Position numbers and translations under genes: made by a program. Shown piece by piece: positions 22,616 through 34,539 of a stretch of 64,000 bases of DNA. The notes beneath the pieces are model-generated. The model was not told the origin of the DNA, ran no database searches, and saw nothing but the letters and a program-made list of their open reading frames with translations. The stretch is taken from positions 5,899,501 to 5,963,500 of the forward strand of contig NC_070558.1 in assembly GCF_026914185.1 (NCBI RefSeq), in the 5' to 3' direction. Every line of letters starts with the position of its first letter. Within the stretch, counting starts at the first letter, position 1. This DNA is from Puccinia triticina (lineage: Eukaryota; Basidiomycota; Pucciniomycetes; Pucciniales; Pucciniaceae).

Positions 22616-23506
22616 TTTTTTAAAAAGTTGTTCATAAAGGCTTTAAAATAGGCTCCAATGGTGTTCAAAATTGCATATCATGGTTTACATAAAATCATGA
22701 AGCCAATTTTGGCTGGGAGATGTCAGCGTGTATAAAACTTAAGTGACATCTCCCAGCCAAATTTGCAGTTTATGATTTTAGGTAAAAAAATCTTATACAA
22801 GTTTGAACACTATAAAGGTTTTTTAATATCCTATGTGAGCCCCCCTAATTTCTTGGCCATCAGAAACCTTGTAGTGATTGTAATTCTATCCAATGACAGG
22901 ATCTTTCAACAAGCTCACAACCTATGCACGCTGCACATCTTTCAGTCCCATTTGATTTAATGTTTTTTGGGGGGTGTTGATCTAAGCAAATACGACAAAG
23001 ACGATCGAGAGGAAGAGGGAAGCGAGAGGAGGGCAACGACTAATAACAACGAAGAAGACAAAGGGGTTCGCGAGAAGTATGGGCAATTTTACAACTACAG
23101 AGAGGGCAGAAGAAAGAGGCAAGTGGAGGCAAGTACGCGGTTGGGTGGCATAAAGAAAGAGATATTGCACAGAGAATAGGGACCGACACATTCTGGGTTC
23201 GATGAGCGCAGAGAGTGAACACTTGTCGAGAAAGAAGACGGGGCCAAGTTTTCACATAGAAAAGAGACTCAGAACGATGACGGCGACAAGAGACAAGGTT
23301 CTTTGGAAGAAAAGCGTAAGAGGAGATATCTATGTATATATGTATATATATGTTCTTACACACAGGTTGAGGATCGACGATAATAGATACGGAAAGAGAG
23401 CCATTGCGGAGAGTCAAAACAAGCTAGCCTTTACCCGTGCCAACGATATATATATGTGTGTATTTTTCGAAGTGATGGCGTGGACGGCTTGAGAGACTAT
23501 TCGTAT
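22616..23506. other. Intergenic, 3' flank of acyl-CoA synthetase
   Basis: Includes a short hairpin at about 22708-22770 (GGCTGGGAGATGTCA against its complement) and a relic right end TGAGCCCCCCTA near 22840. Polar, charged frames at 22967-23179 and 23202-23492 look like UTR noise; no gene supported. Confidence 0.35.
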
Positions 23507-26385
23507 TCAAGGATAGACTTTCTGTAAAGTTGACCGCAACGTCAGCAATCAATGAAGGGAGAGATTGGAGTGAGAAAGTCGACATGTATGACGCTTACCT
23601 TGACGGCCTCACTGTAGTGCTCCAAGATGTTCCGGCGGTTCAGTTTCTGAGCAGCAGTCACTAAGCCGTTTTCAGGAGTCCATTCCTCGTCGGTCAAAAC
23701 GACAGATTGCAATAACTGAACAGGCGGATCGGTTTGCGGTATCAATAATCCAGTCTCTCTCTATATATTTGTGACAACATACCTCGAGAGGCTTGAAGCC
23801 GGCCTTTTTACCGGTAGCCAAGAGTTCTTTCAGCAACAACTTTTCAACCTCCTCGCTCTGGCACATCTCGCTGAGACTCTTCCCGCTCTCGCCGGGCTTC
23901 ATTTCCTGATACGCTACAGTGAGGTTCTTCTCATGGACAAAGACGATCGCCATCGGTCGGTTGGCTGTTGAGTCGGCGTGGACACATAGGTTACCGACTA
24001 GTGCACACGACTTATAGATCGATTCCAGCTTCTCAAGCGCTATGTATTCTCCTCCCGCCAGTTTGACCAGGTTCTTCTTGCGGTCAATGATCGACAAGGC
24101 TGGTGATAACAAAAAAAAAGAGTTGATCGTCGTCAGTTTCGTTGCTTGAGGGTTCCTTTTAACCTACAATTCTTGAAATGAAAGAAACATTTACGCACTT
24201 CCATCTGTGTTCCATTGTGCAATATCGCCGGTCTTAAACCAGCCATCTTCGGTCATACTTTCTTTGGTGACGTCTTCCCTCTTGAAGTAACCTTTGGAGA
24301 CCGAGGGACCTCTGATCCAAACTTCGCCCTGAGGATTAGGCGAATTGGTCGAGAGGTAGCCGGTTTCGGGAGCGTCGACCAGTTTGATCTCCGTACTGGG
24401 TACCGGCACACCCACGCATCCGTATTGCATGTAATTCGGAGCCAAGATCGCACACATCCCACAGGATTCCGTTAGGCCATATCCTTGCAAGACCGAAACT
24501 AGTGCTTTCGACAAGAACTCTTGGGTCTCTCTTGATAAAGCAGCCCCGCCTGAGATCGCGTATCGCAATCTCCCGCCAGTCTGTTCGCGCACCTGGTTGA
24601 AGACAACTGTGTCCATCAATCCTCCGCCGATCCGACTCAGGATCGAATTTCTCTTGACAGCCAATGCCGCGTTGAAGATTGATTCTTTCACTTTGCCTCC
24701 CGCTTTGACTTTGGCCAAGATCCCCTTGCGGATAAGTTCCCAGACAGCGGGGACTCCAACCATCACTGTCGGCTTGAACGTTTTGATATCTCCCGAGCAA
24801 TTCCGCATCGAGGCCTCAGTGAGTGTTTTGACAGATCCGTAACCGACTTTGACGCCCATCGATAGAGAAGTTAGCTCAACAATAAATTCCAAAATGTGCT
24901 GTACGAGTCGAAAACACAGAAGTCTATTAGTATGTAATTAAGTAGCAGAATGGCATGCTTGGATACCAGTCGACTTACAGCTAATGGAAGATAAGCGATC
25001 ACCGCCTCGTCTTCGCTCATGAAATCTTCCAGCAAAGTCCGAACTCCAGCCACTGCAACATTCGAGTGCATAAGCGGACATCACTCAATGGAATTGACAG
25101 GTTTTGTGCAAACTCAAGTAGGATTTTTGCTTACCGGAAGAAATTAAGTTGAGATGGCTGAGAAGGACGCCTTTGGGTGCGCCGGTGGATCCACTGGTGT
25201 ACATGATGCAAGCAATATCAGAAGGTTCGGGTTTGACGATCTCATGGGCCTTAGTTTCACCCAGTTGACGCAGCTCGTCGTAAGTGATGATTCGGATATC
25301 AGGCCGGGCATCTTGAATTTTCTTGAGGGCACTTTCTTCAGCTGTTTCGTCATAAATCACATATTTCAGAGTCGGTGTCTTGGTCACAATCGCCGCCAAA
25401 GTTCCCAGTAAGTTGGCATTTGTGAATATTCCAACTACTTCGGGCTCGTTGACCGAATGTTCCAATCCATCGACGCCCAGCGAGTCATAAGCGGTAGCGA
25501 AAGTTATGGATCGTCTAGAGCAGGCTATCCGTTCAAACAATTGAGAGAATAAGAAAGCAATCAATCATTTGGAATATACCCGAAAACAATACAACGGGGG
25601 TGTGTGTCTTACCATGTGCCATGACTTGCCAAGAAGGTTTGGTAGCCGAATAGATGTTGAACCGTTGCTCCTTCGTCAGACCAAGTTCAGCGAGACCGTT
25701 TGAGATTTTAGAGACTTCTTCAAGCAATTGAGTGTAAGTCCAGTATTTATAATCGCTCATTTCGTAAAACTCCCAAATCTTATCCTCCTTGACTTCCTTT
25801 CCGCCCACTACTTTGGTCACCGTCTTAGTCTCCTTGTGGACCTTGATCAGCTCACGCCAGCCGACTGCATTCGCTGTAGGGAAGTCTTTGGCGGATTGGA
25901 CTAGAAGGTCTGGCAGAACTTGCATTCCGGGCATCGGTTCGGTCACCAATTTGTCTGGGGATATGAACGACCGACGGACTTTAGTTTCGCCTGTGGGAAT
26001 TTCATCGCCGATCTCGACCGAAGCTGATTGGATAGCCATTTCGACGCCTGGTTTTGATTTTTGGGATGAAAAACGTGATATTTTTAGTCAGTAAATCTGT
26101 CAAGTCTTTCGATTTCCTCAATGAAAAGAGGGGAAAAAAAGTTAAGAAAGATCGGAAAAAGACGGGGGAGTTTCAGGAAGATGGCGGATAGAGTGGTAGA
26201 CCTTGGAGGGAGACCAGATGGGAGAAGGAAGGTTCTTCGACAAGTGAAGGATCCCCATCGGTGGCGAGTTTTGAAGCCCAGTAGGCCAGACTACTGAAGA
26301 TAGAGCCTACTGCGATTGCGAGAAGGGGCGGACACTCGAAGAGCGCTTGAGCTGGGTTAGTCGGCAGAGGGTATAGCTTGGACAT
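23507..26385 (-). CDS. Long-chain acyl-CoA synthetase (AMP-binding)
   Basis: Eight exons: 26385-26202, 26047-25613, 25524-25135, 25052-24979, 24898-24199, 24099-23783, 23715-23599 and 23521-23507, all with GT-AG introns. They total 2,232 nt, or 743 aa. The protein activates long-chain fatty acids to acyl-CoA via an acyl-adenylate. Seen in order: an N-terminal hydrophobic segment (residues about 17-40, [19 protein letters not shown]) likely anchoring it to a membrane; the ATP-binding loop [13 protein letters not shown] (about 315); the GYGLTESCG motif; [10 protein letters not shown]; and [21 protein letters not shown], the fatty-acyl signature region. Length and motif set fit eukaryotic ACSL/Faa proteins rather than bacterial FadD. 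The last exon is only 15 nt and encodes KVYP plus stop. Confidence 0.9.
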
Positions 26386-28161
26386 GGTGATAATTACAGC
26401 TGGTCAAGATTGATGATTGAGGAGAGTAGCAATACAGAAAAAGGTGATCTATCGTAGACATCTATCCGTCTATCTACTAGTGAGCTGGCAGATAAATGGG
26501 TGTGTTAAATATGATAGGTAGAAGAGGTTCTTACAAGTTTTTTTGGTTGGGGTTTTGTGGTGGTACTAGGTCCGATTGAGGCTTGCTGGAGTGAATCTGA
26601 GGACGATCGAGCTGAGGATGGTTGATTGATGGAAGGATGAAAGTATCCGGATAGGTGGGTGGATGGAAGATGAGGAGTGTTTCTCTTGAGATCGAGGTTG
26701 AGAATGAAAGTTGGCGAAGGTGGTGGTCAACAGGAAGCCGCCGGGCTTGGTTTTATAGTGGCCGTGCTATCGGGAGCTGCTGACATCAGCAGCACCAGAC
26801 CCATCCTTGACGGCCTGGACACCGCTTTTGGCTCTGCCGACTTCACACTTCAACCATCAAAACGACTGGTTCGAGCCCCAGTTCAATTCTGTTCAGTTGG
26901 GGCCTTCAAGAAGAAGAATAAACTGTTTCATAATAGTAGGTTTGGCGGCCTGCGAACAAAATATCTTGTCATTTATGTACATACATTATACAACTTTAAG
27001 CTCCCTCCGATCCGATCACAACAGCTAGTGTTCAACCGTCTTGAAAACAGGTGCACGACATTGGACAGAGGCTCCGGAGTCCAGAGGCGGTGACGAGCCG
27101 CAAGGAAAACGTACAGAAAGCGTGACGAGATGCTGACTGATTCATGGCGGGGGCAATCACCTCACCGCCGGCGACAACGCGGACGGAAGTCAGTCCCAGG
27201 TCTGAGCGGGGCCGAGCCAGGTGCATAGATAATGCGGAAGGCAGCAGTCAAACGATGTCAGTCCGCTCGGAGGGAGCTTCTTCCTGGAAGCCCAAACTAC
27301 TGGGGCAGTGGAGAGTCTCATAGCCTCTCATTTGTTAGTTGTGACCCTTCCGTTTCATTGCATTTTCCTGCTAGATGAGATAGTCATATAGACACCGGCT
27401 GGATGATCTATCCGTATCAGGTTGACTCACAGATCTTCATTTCGGCCTCCAAATTCCAATGAATACCGCTTTTGGATCAACGATGTTCCTTTAGCAAACT
27501 ATGGTTGTGGGATTTTTTTCCCTCCTCTTGACACTCCTTAATTGCTCTCCTGGATCCCATGAGGTAAACAGGTCCACAACCTGATCGGCTGGGTGCAGGC
27601 AAAAGCAAATAGCAGAAACAGGCCAAATAATGGTGATCGGGGTTGGGGAGATGTTCGATTGCATCTCGATCGCCTTGAAGAATGATCTTGCATTTGAGGT
27701 ACAAGTCTTGTTGGGTGCAACTTCGTCGGACGGGTCTTACTGATCGTCCAAAATGGCTCAACAACACCGTTTCCTCATCCAGGCACCTCTGAACTGTCTG
27801 GGCCCCAAAGGAGGAACAGAAACCAGCAGGCCGTATATCCTCGAAGAGGAGGGAGAAGAAAATAAGGGAGAAGAAAATATATAACTTGATCTTCACCGGC
27901 TCACAACCGGCACTCAGGAGTCACACCATAGTCGACAATTGACAAAGCAGGAATCAAGATCGAGCCAATCACCAAAATATGCCGAGACTGGGGCTCGGTA
28001 AACACTGGCAAGTCATGGTATTTATATTTTGATGCTGACGGTAGTCTACTCCGCAGCAGAGAGCCGCAGCCAAGTAAGCCTGTGACCCAGGTCACACAAC
28101 AGAATATATGTATATATCTGGTTTTCCCTCTTACATATCAAAAATATCAGTGGCAAGTAAA
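26386..28161. other. Promoter of acyl-CoA synthetase and unassigned DNA
   Basis: The first several hundred bases upstream of 26385 should hold the ACSL promoter. A minus-strand frame at 27477-27896 opens with a hydrophobic run resembling a signal peptide (KIKLYIFFSLIFFSLLF) and is cysteine-containing, but it has no ATG and no credible upstream exon. I leave it unannotated. Confidence 0.35.
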
Positions 28162-28296
28162 TAGGACGGTTCACGTAGGGCCGAAATCAGCAAGACCAAA
28201 ATAAAGTTTATCCCACGGTCCCAGCCAATTTGGCTGGGAAGGCTTGCTGATTTATAACATCAGCAGGGTTAAAAAATCCCTACGTGAACCGTCCTA
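28162..28296. mobile_element. TAGGACGGTTCACGTAGGG MITE
   Basis: 135 bp with perfect 19-bp terminal inverted repeats; the ends read TAGGACGGTTCACGTAGGG and its complement. An inner pair (CCAGCCAATTTGGCTGG) forms a further hairpin. Its termini resemble the TAGGGGGGTTCAC family (TAGG-x2-GGTTCAC), suggesting related transposases. Confidence 0.75.
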
Positions 28297-28682
28297 ATAT
28301 TTGGTTCTAAACTCTTCACCTCCTGGGCTTCCACGGATAATAAGTTGAAGATATCTATTCGATATTTGATCGAAATGTCTCGTTTGCAAAAATGATCCGG
28401 CAGTGGGTTCACCGCGGGGGAAATCTATTGCCGGAGATGCTTGTCCGAGTAGTCAATAGGCGGGACCAACTGTTCCGACAGGCGAGTCCGACCTCTATGG
28501 TTCAGCCAGGCGGGTCGGAGCTCTCATGAGACCCGCCTGCTTGACTGACGAGTTAGTCAAGCTACGAAAGCCAATCCTAGTACAGCGGAAGATTGCTCGG
28601 ACTCGGATGGCCCGCCGAAGCCTGGGCGCGCGCTGAGATTTTTGCTTCTCGCCCAAACTTGTTGCTATTTGTTTTCTTTGTT

Positions 28683-29080
28683 AGGATGGATGTCTTCAGT
28701 TACTTGATGCCGAGCCGGTTGCCCCAGTCTGCCCTGGTTGCCAATCGGAAACTATCTCCTCGGTGTTTGAAGACGTTGATGAAAATGATCTTGAGATTGC
28801 CAAACATCTTGAGTGTGGTCTCATTTCGAAAGTCAACAAGGTATTCCAAAAAATCCTTGCCCGGGCTAAACTTCCTCCTCGCGCACAACCTTCCTCTTTC
28901 CTCTCCTAAGTTCTTCTTCCCCAAACGCCTGTGCTCTCTTGCCTTATCCAGCAGAAACTCTTGCTTGCCTACTGGCAGCCTGCACTCTAGTAACTCAGAG
29001 TGAATTCTTACCGACATCTGTAAATTTATTCAGGAAAAAATTATAGCGTGAAGATCTGTTTCTCCTCTTATTCTCATCTG
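28683..29080 (+). pseudogene. CxxC-motif gene fragment, copy A
   Basis: In the frame starting at 28721 it reads APVCPGCQSETISSVFEDV and then EIAKHLE ... KVNKVFQKILARAK. It matches 34590-34817 (copy B) in this frame and in flanking non-coding sequence to about 29080. No start codon or closing exon was found, so both are probably fragments of a dispersed rust-specific gene or element. The CxxC could bind metal; no function can be given. Confidence 0.5.
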
Positions 29081-29721
29081 GAAACATTCTCTCTTTTCTT
29101 TTTTGGTCACATCCTGGGAGAAAAGACAGAATCCTTGTAGCCTGGACTGACGATACTAGTATTTGCTATAGACGAGCTTTTCAGAATCGCGACAGTCAGG
29201 TGCACAAGTTGATTTGCGGGTCTACAAAGCTCACAAACAGTAGCAGCTTAATCCAACTAGACCGCACACATGACTCCAGTAGATTAAATTTCAGGGAGAC
29301 CTGGGGCGCCCAATGAGGCTAAATCACACAATGTTCAAAAGCAAGTCTCACAACAGACAACTTAGGCGGTTTCCATTCCTCTTTATGACACAGTCGACCG
29401 GCCAAGAGGACTCCTCCTCCGTACCCACGGAGGTATTTTCAGTTAATGGTGTGGGCGGCCGGTGGGGACTGCTTGCTACTGCTTGATAGTGCTTGATTGA
29501 TTAATCCGAGCCGAGTACAGATTCTGATTCACAACCCAGGAGGCATTCCCGAAACAGGAAACTGATGAGTGGGTCATCGCAGTGTAACATTGTATGTATC
29601 ATAGCATTGTAGTCCAAGAAATTATTTTTTTGTTTTTACACGATTGTGTCCCCCAGGTCTCCTAGCGCATAAAGAATCAAAACATTCGATAATATCACAA
29701 AGGAATCCGTAAAATACCAGC
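29081..29721. other. Upstream region of secreted-protein gene
   Basis: No gene seen. Presumably the promoter and 5' UTR of the gene at 29722. Confidence 0.35.
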
Positions 29722-31373
29722 ATGATTTCAATCCAACAAACCTTATTAGGAATTGCTCTTTTCCATCATAACTTAATCAGCGCAGCTCATGATGGGATCT
29801 TTCAAACTAACAATCACAACATCGATTCAGAGGTATTTGGGAACCTTGAAGACATGACCGACTTCAATTTTGCACGGCATCGAATCTCAGAGACAGACAC
29901 TTTTCATAATATGGACCTAGTTTTAACCAACCGCCTGCCGAGAGGTGGGCTCTTCATGGCCTTTTGTTATGGAAGCCATGGAAGCTGATTGATGTATGCT
30001 CCATGTTGTAGAATCCTCCCACAGCTATTTTCCCGATGTTTACAACTATCGCAATAGCGCCGGATCAGTGCCAACCTCCAGTTTGAGCACCGGTGTAGTT
30101 AGTGAAAAAGGTCAGCATGGATACCACTCATCGTTTGGTGACAATGATCTATACCCTGATGAACTCATTTGGTGTTCAAACATGGATATAGGAATCCAAA
30201 ATACAAACAATGTCTATCAAACCTCAAACCCCTTTCTCAAAGAACGTGAATTATACGAAGGGTTGGGAGTGGATCAACATGCCGTTTATCAATCCCTACC
30301 GAAAACCGTATCTACGAGCAAGCCGCGTTCCTCAGGTAAGACATTACTGTCAAGAATGTGCTGCTTAAACGCAAGGTGATCAAACTGATCTTGCTCGCGA
30401 TTGTGTAGAATCGCACCTTGAATGGAAATCCAGAGCCAAATCTATGAAAGGTCCTCGAAAAATGAACAAGATTGGTCTGACCGCACAGCAAGATAACTCT
30501 CAGAGTGCTATCCACGGCCCATTAAATCAAACCGGGAATCGAAAAACCAAAAAATATGTCAGAGTTAAAGCTGAAGTAATTTTCAAAGAACTTGAGGACG
30601 CCAAGAAAGACACAATTCTTGGTAAACAACTTGTGGCGGCTCGAGAAAAAGAATACAAGATGGCAACTGATGAGAGAAAGGCGTTCAAGGATTTCCGAAA
30701 TAAGGTTGAAAATAAAAGAGAAGAATTACAACTTGCATATGGGGTTCGAAACACAAGGCAATACAGAGTTGCATTAGAATTGTTTTTACAGCAAACAGAT
30801 CCCGAACTTGAAGGGAAAAAGATTGCTATTTACCCTCCCCCTTTCCGCCACACATTATCAAGAAATGGGATGGAGGCAAACCACAACTCCTACATCAAGC
30901 TGATATTACCATCGGCCGCAAGAAAACAATCTGAAGTATGTGCGAACCGCCTGGTACATAGAATAACTATGATTGGACATTACTTAGATTATATGCAGCA
31001 ATTTCCTCATTTTATCACGGAGGTACAAGAACAGGGAATTATTCCAGATGAAGAACACCAAGATCTTCTTGAATGGTTTTACAATTTGGTATTCAAGGAC
31101 ACTCAAGATCATCCACCTCTCCTGGGTTGGGCTGAAATCCATTTTTCACCACAGCAAAACGCAAACAAGAAATTCAATCCCACTCAGATTCTTATTTACA
31201 AATCCCTCATGCAGAGTGGTACTCTAACTACCCCTCAAGCTGGTCGTGTTGCGCTTGAGTTGCGCAAAATCTGGTTAAGATCCCATTCCCTAATATCCAA
31301 AGAACAAAGGCAACAAACTGCTGTGGCGCAACTAGAATCATTTTCATTAGGCGGTCGTAGTTTTGCATACTAG
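29722..31373 (+). CDS. Secreted hypothetical protein, three exons
   Basis: Exons 29722-29944, 30012-30335 and 30409-31373, with 67- and 73-nt introns both in phase 1, give 503 aa. The N-terminus (MISIQQTLLGIALFHHNLISAA) is a modest signal peptide. The middle is low-complexity and ends in a basic KSMKGPRKMNK stretch. A charged, probably coiled-coil region follows (VIFKELEDAKKDTILGKQL, then AREKEYKMATDERKAFKDF). The C-terminal 180 residues look globular, with VHRITMIGHYLDYMQQFPHF and DEEHQDLLEWFYNLVF. The 3' half is repeated in inverted orientation at 32196-32728, which supports a multicopy family. No known domain; possibly a rust effector family or a mobile-element passenger gene. Confidence 0.65.
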
Positions 31374-31679
31374 TTTTACTCTATCTCATATGCATATTTA
31401 GTGATAATGTCAACCTCTTCTGCAGTCATTGTTAGTTGTACCCTATGTTGTCTAGTTATATACCGCTTACTACCTCACATGTACGGTTCTCTAGCCATTC
31501 AACATTGTTCCAACTCTAACTCAGTGTTATCGTTGCTCACCCTCCAACTCACCTATTTAGGTCTGTTTTCTTTCTTTTTCTCATCTGAACGTTTTCTTGT
31601 TCCCACGCTCTGCTCATCTTCTCAGGTTTGTCTTGTGCTCTGGTTGTCACCTGTCATAAACCAAAATGGAAGTTGTGTA

Positions 31680-31746
31680 CTATGGGATTTGAAATCATGT
31701 CCTCAAAATTCATGAGTGATGATTTTTACCAACTAAGCTAAGGCCC
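31680..31746 (-). repeat. tRNA-derived SINE head
   Basis: On the minus strand, GGCCTTAGCTTAGTTGGT matches a tRNA A box region very well. TGATTTCAAATCCCAT matches a B box at the usual distance, with CAT in the anticodon position. The sequence continues into a body shared by both arms of the inverted repeat. Further fragments occur at about 31745-31820, 33010-33090 (inverted) and 33955-34030, all containing GATATAATCACC-like or GTGACATAATCAC-like words. Confidence 0.55.
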
Positions 31747-32195
31747 TGGTTGGCACCAATGTAAATATAGGTGACATAATCACTGATTAATTCAATAAAA
31801 AAATACAAAATTCAACATAAAGCCTCCAATTTTCTTCTGTACACTGTGAAATAACTCAAGAAACTGCTGCCAGTTGACATGCAATATTAAAGAGGTGCAA
31901 TCCCATAGTACACAACTTCCATTTTGGTTTATGGAAAACCAGGGCACAAGACAAGCCTGAGAAGATGAGCAGAGGATGAGAACAAGAAAACAGTCAGATG
32001 AGAAAAAGATGAAAAATGGACCTAAAGAGGTGAGTCGTAGGGTGAGCAATGATAACAGTGATTTAGAGTTGGATCAATGTTGAATGGTTAGAGAACCATG
32101 AATGTGAGGTAGTAAGCGGTATATAACTAGACAGCTAACAATTAATGCGGAAGAGGTTGACATATCACTAAATATGCAAATGAGATAAAATAAAA

Positions 32196-32728
32196 CTAGT
32201 ATTCAGAACTACAACCCCCTAATAAAAATGATTCTACTTGCGCCATGGCAGTTTGCTGCCTTTGTTCTTTGGATGTTAGGGATTTTGATCTTAACCAGAT
32301 TTTGTGCAACTCAAGCGCAACACAACCAGCTTGAGGGGTAGTTAGAGTACCACTCTGCATGAGGGATTTGTAAATAGGAATCTGAGTGGGATTGAATTTC
32401 TTGTTTGTTTTTTCCTGTTGTGAAAAATGGAGTTCAGCCCAACCTAGGAGAGGTGGATGATCTTGAGTGTCCTTGAATACCAAATTGTAAAACCCTTCAA
32501 GAAGATCTTGGTGTTCTTCATCTGGAATAATTCCCTGTACTTGTACCTCTATGATAATATGAGGAAATTGCTGCACATAATCTAAGTAATTTCCTATCAT
32601 AGTTATTCTGTATACCACGGGGTTCAACATACTTCAGCTTAATTTTTTGTGGCCAACGGTATTAGCAGCTTGATGCAGGCTTTGTGGTTTGCCTCCATGT
32701 CATTTCTTGGTAATGTGTGGCAGGAATA
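32196..32728 (-). pseudogene. Inverted partial copy of the 29722 gene
   Basis: Open for 144 codons (32196-32630) and closely similar to the C-terminus of the protein at 29722-31373 (YRITMIGNYLDYVQQFPH, DEEHQDLLEGFYNLVFKDTQ, and a near-identical end). Upstream, coding similarity continues to about 32728 but is broken, including a stop just before the open part. It lacks the signal peptide exon and all N-terminal sequence. Confidence 0.75.
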
Positions 32729-32835
32729 TGCAGATTACATAGCAATTTTATTCCCTTTGTAACATTGCAATGCATGTCAACTGGCAGAAGTTTCTTGAGT
32801 TTTTTTTTTTTTTACAGCGGCAGGCAACTTACAGT

Positions 32836-32963
32836 ACTGGTCTCTTCAAATTTGAAATCAGATTCACCTGATTCAGAAATCCTCAGCAGTGAGCACCATA
32901 GTAGTATTATATTGCTTTAGACCAATACGAGTTCAATCTGATTTCAAATTTGAAGAGACCAGT
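32836..32963. mobile_element. ACTGGTCTCTTCAAATTTG MITE
   Basis: 128 bp with 28-29 bp terminal inverted repeats; the left end starts ACTGGTCTCTTCAAATTTG and the right end is its complement. A single terminus of the same family is present at about 34065. Confidence 0.75.
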
Positions 32964-34539
32964 AGTAGTACTGTAGGTTTTCTGCCAAAAAAAATGGAAG
33001 CTTTATGTTTAATTTTGTATTTTTTTATTGAATTAAACAGTCATTATATCACCTAAATTTACATTGGTGCCAAACAGGGCCTAAGTGCGCTGTTGCTTTT
33101 TAGGGTGCTCAATTACGGTTACCAAATTTTGTGTTTTTGACATATATCATGGGATGAACTCTTAAATGTTTTTACATTGCTTGTTGTGTTACCAGGGTCA
33201 AACTCAGGTATCTTTGGGTGACAGGCTGCATAAGAGCAGAATTGAGTATAACATCACCACTGTCTGAAGCTTGTGTCTAAAAGCTTGCACCCTCATCAGA
33301 GGTGTGCTTTGGAATCAAACCATTCAACATTTTTCCAACTCTAACTCACCATTATTTTTGCTCACCCTCTGACTCACCTATTTAGGTTTTTCTTGCGCTC
33401 TTGTTGTCCCCCCTGTCTGAAGCTTGTGTCTGACTCTAATAACTTGCACCCTCATCAAAGATTATCAGTCTCATCATTTTTAATGGATAAAAATTAAACT
33501 ATGTAATCCAAAGATAAAAGATTCAGTATGCTTTTCAATCAACTTCATTTTACTTATACACTACAACAATGCTTCATCAGAGAACAATTTGATCCTTTGA
33601 GTGCATCTAACGCACCAAACAGAGCAGTGAATGGCCAAGTCCCATCAACTTGCTCAGGGGAGGTAGGAAGTTGATTCATTTTGGGCTGCACATTTTAAAA
33701 CTTTTAGAGTTTGTAAAAGGAGAGGTGTGGGGGGAAATTTGAATCTGAAATTTCACAATGGTGAATCCATAGAATTTATCTATGCAAAAAGAAAAAAAAA
33801 TGGGTTGCTGAGATTTCCAGCTTGTGTGAGATAGAGCACGATAGCAGGATATTCTCAATGTTATGTGCTTGTCAAATAAGTTCATGGCCAAAGTTGCAAA
33901 AAAAGCAAAAATCCAATAAAATATTGCTGTACTCTGTGAGACCTTTTAGGCTTTTTTGGCACTGATATAAACATAGGTGATATAATCACCAATAAATTCA
34001 ATAAAAGCAAACTGTTCAAGATATAGCATCCAAAAAGTTTTGTAGGTAAAATATGCTACTGGTCTCTTCAATAGATGACTTGCCATGGGATAAAAATCCA
34101 GATCTAGAGGGTAAGGTTAAGCCATACTGGCTGGTGAAAAATTGACCAAGATCAAGTTTTCACCAGCAAGCAAGGTTTAGTTCCTCCCGCTAAACCCAGC
34201 CATCTAGGCAACAGGAAGTCATCAAATAATTTCATCAGATTCAACTTATTTAGTCATCTTCATCACCATAATATCAATATATCACCTGGGTAATCAAAGG
34301 CCATGCTGACACTTGTTTATGCCAAGCTTGGTCATTCATCCCAATCACCCCACCTCAACTGCTTTCACCTGTAATTACCACTTTGTTCCAAAACCACCAT
34401 GAAACCCTCCAGCACCAAAACCATACATTCGGCCTTCAACCCACCCCATTTACTGGCCCCCTCCTTGCCAAACCATCTTTTCAACAATTTTTGTTTTCCT
34501 CACCTCAACTTGTTACTCTTTGTTTTTGTCTTGCAGGAT
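32964..34539. other. Repeat-filled intergenic DNA
   Basis: SINE-body fragments (33010-33090, 33310-33400, 33955-34030) and AT-rich sequence; no gene supported. Confidence 0.4.

Larger units (their letters stand above)
30843..32732. repeat. Large inverted repeat, about 850-bp arms
   Basis: The right arm (about 31893-32732) is a diverged reverse complement of the left arm (about 30843-31700), covering the 3' half of the secreted-protein gene and about 330 bp of downstream sequence. Shared anchors include AGGCAAACCACAA near both outer ends and CATAGTACACAACTTCCATT near both inner ends. The spacer is about 190 bp. Confidence 0.75.

Noticed and set aside
22967..23492. Charged ORFs next to acyl-CoA synthetase
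   Set aside because: Low-complexity, no domain, and located in the probable 3' UTR.
27477..27896. Signal-peptide-like minus-strand frame
   Set aside because: It has no ATG and starts with GTG; no upstream exon could be joined.
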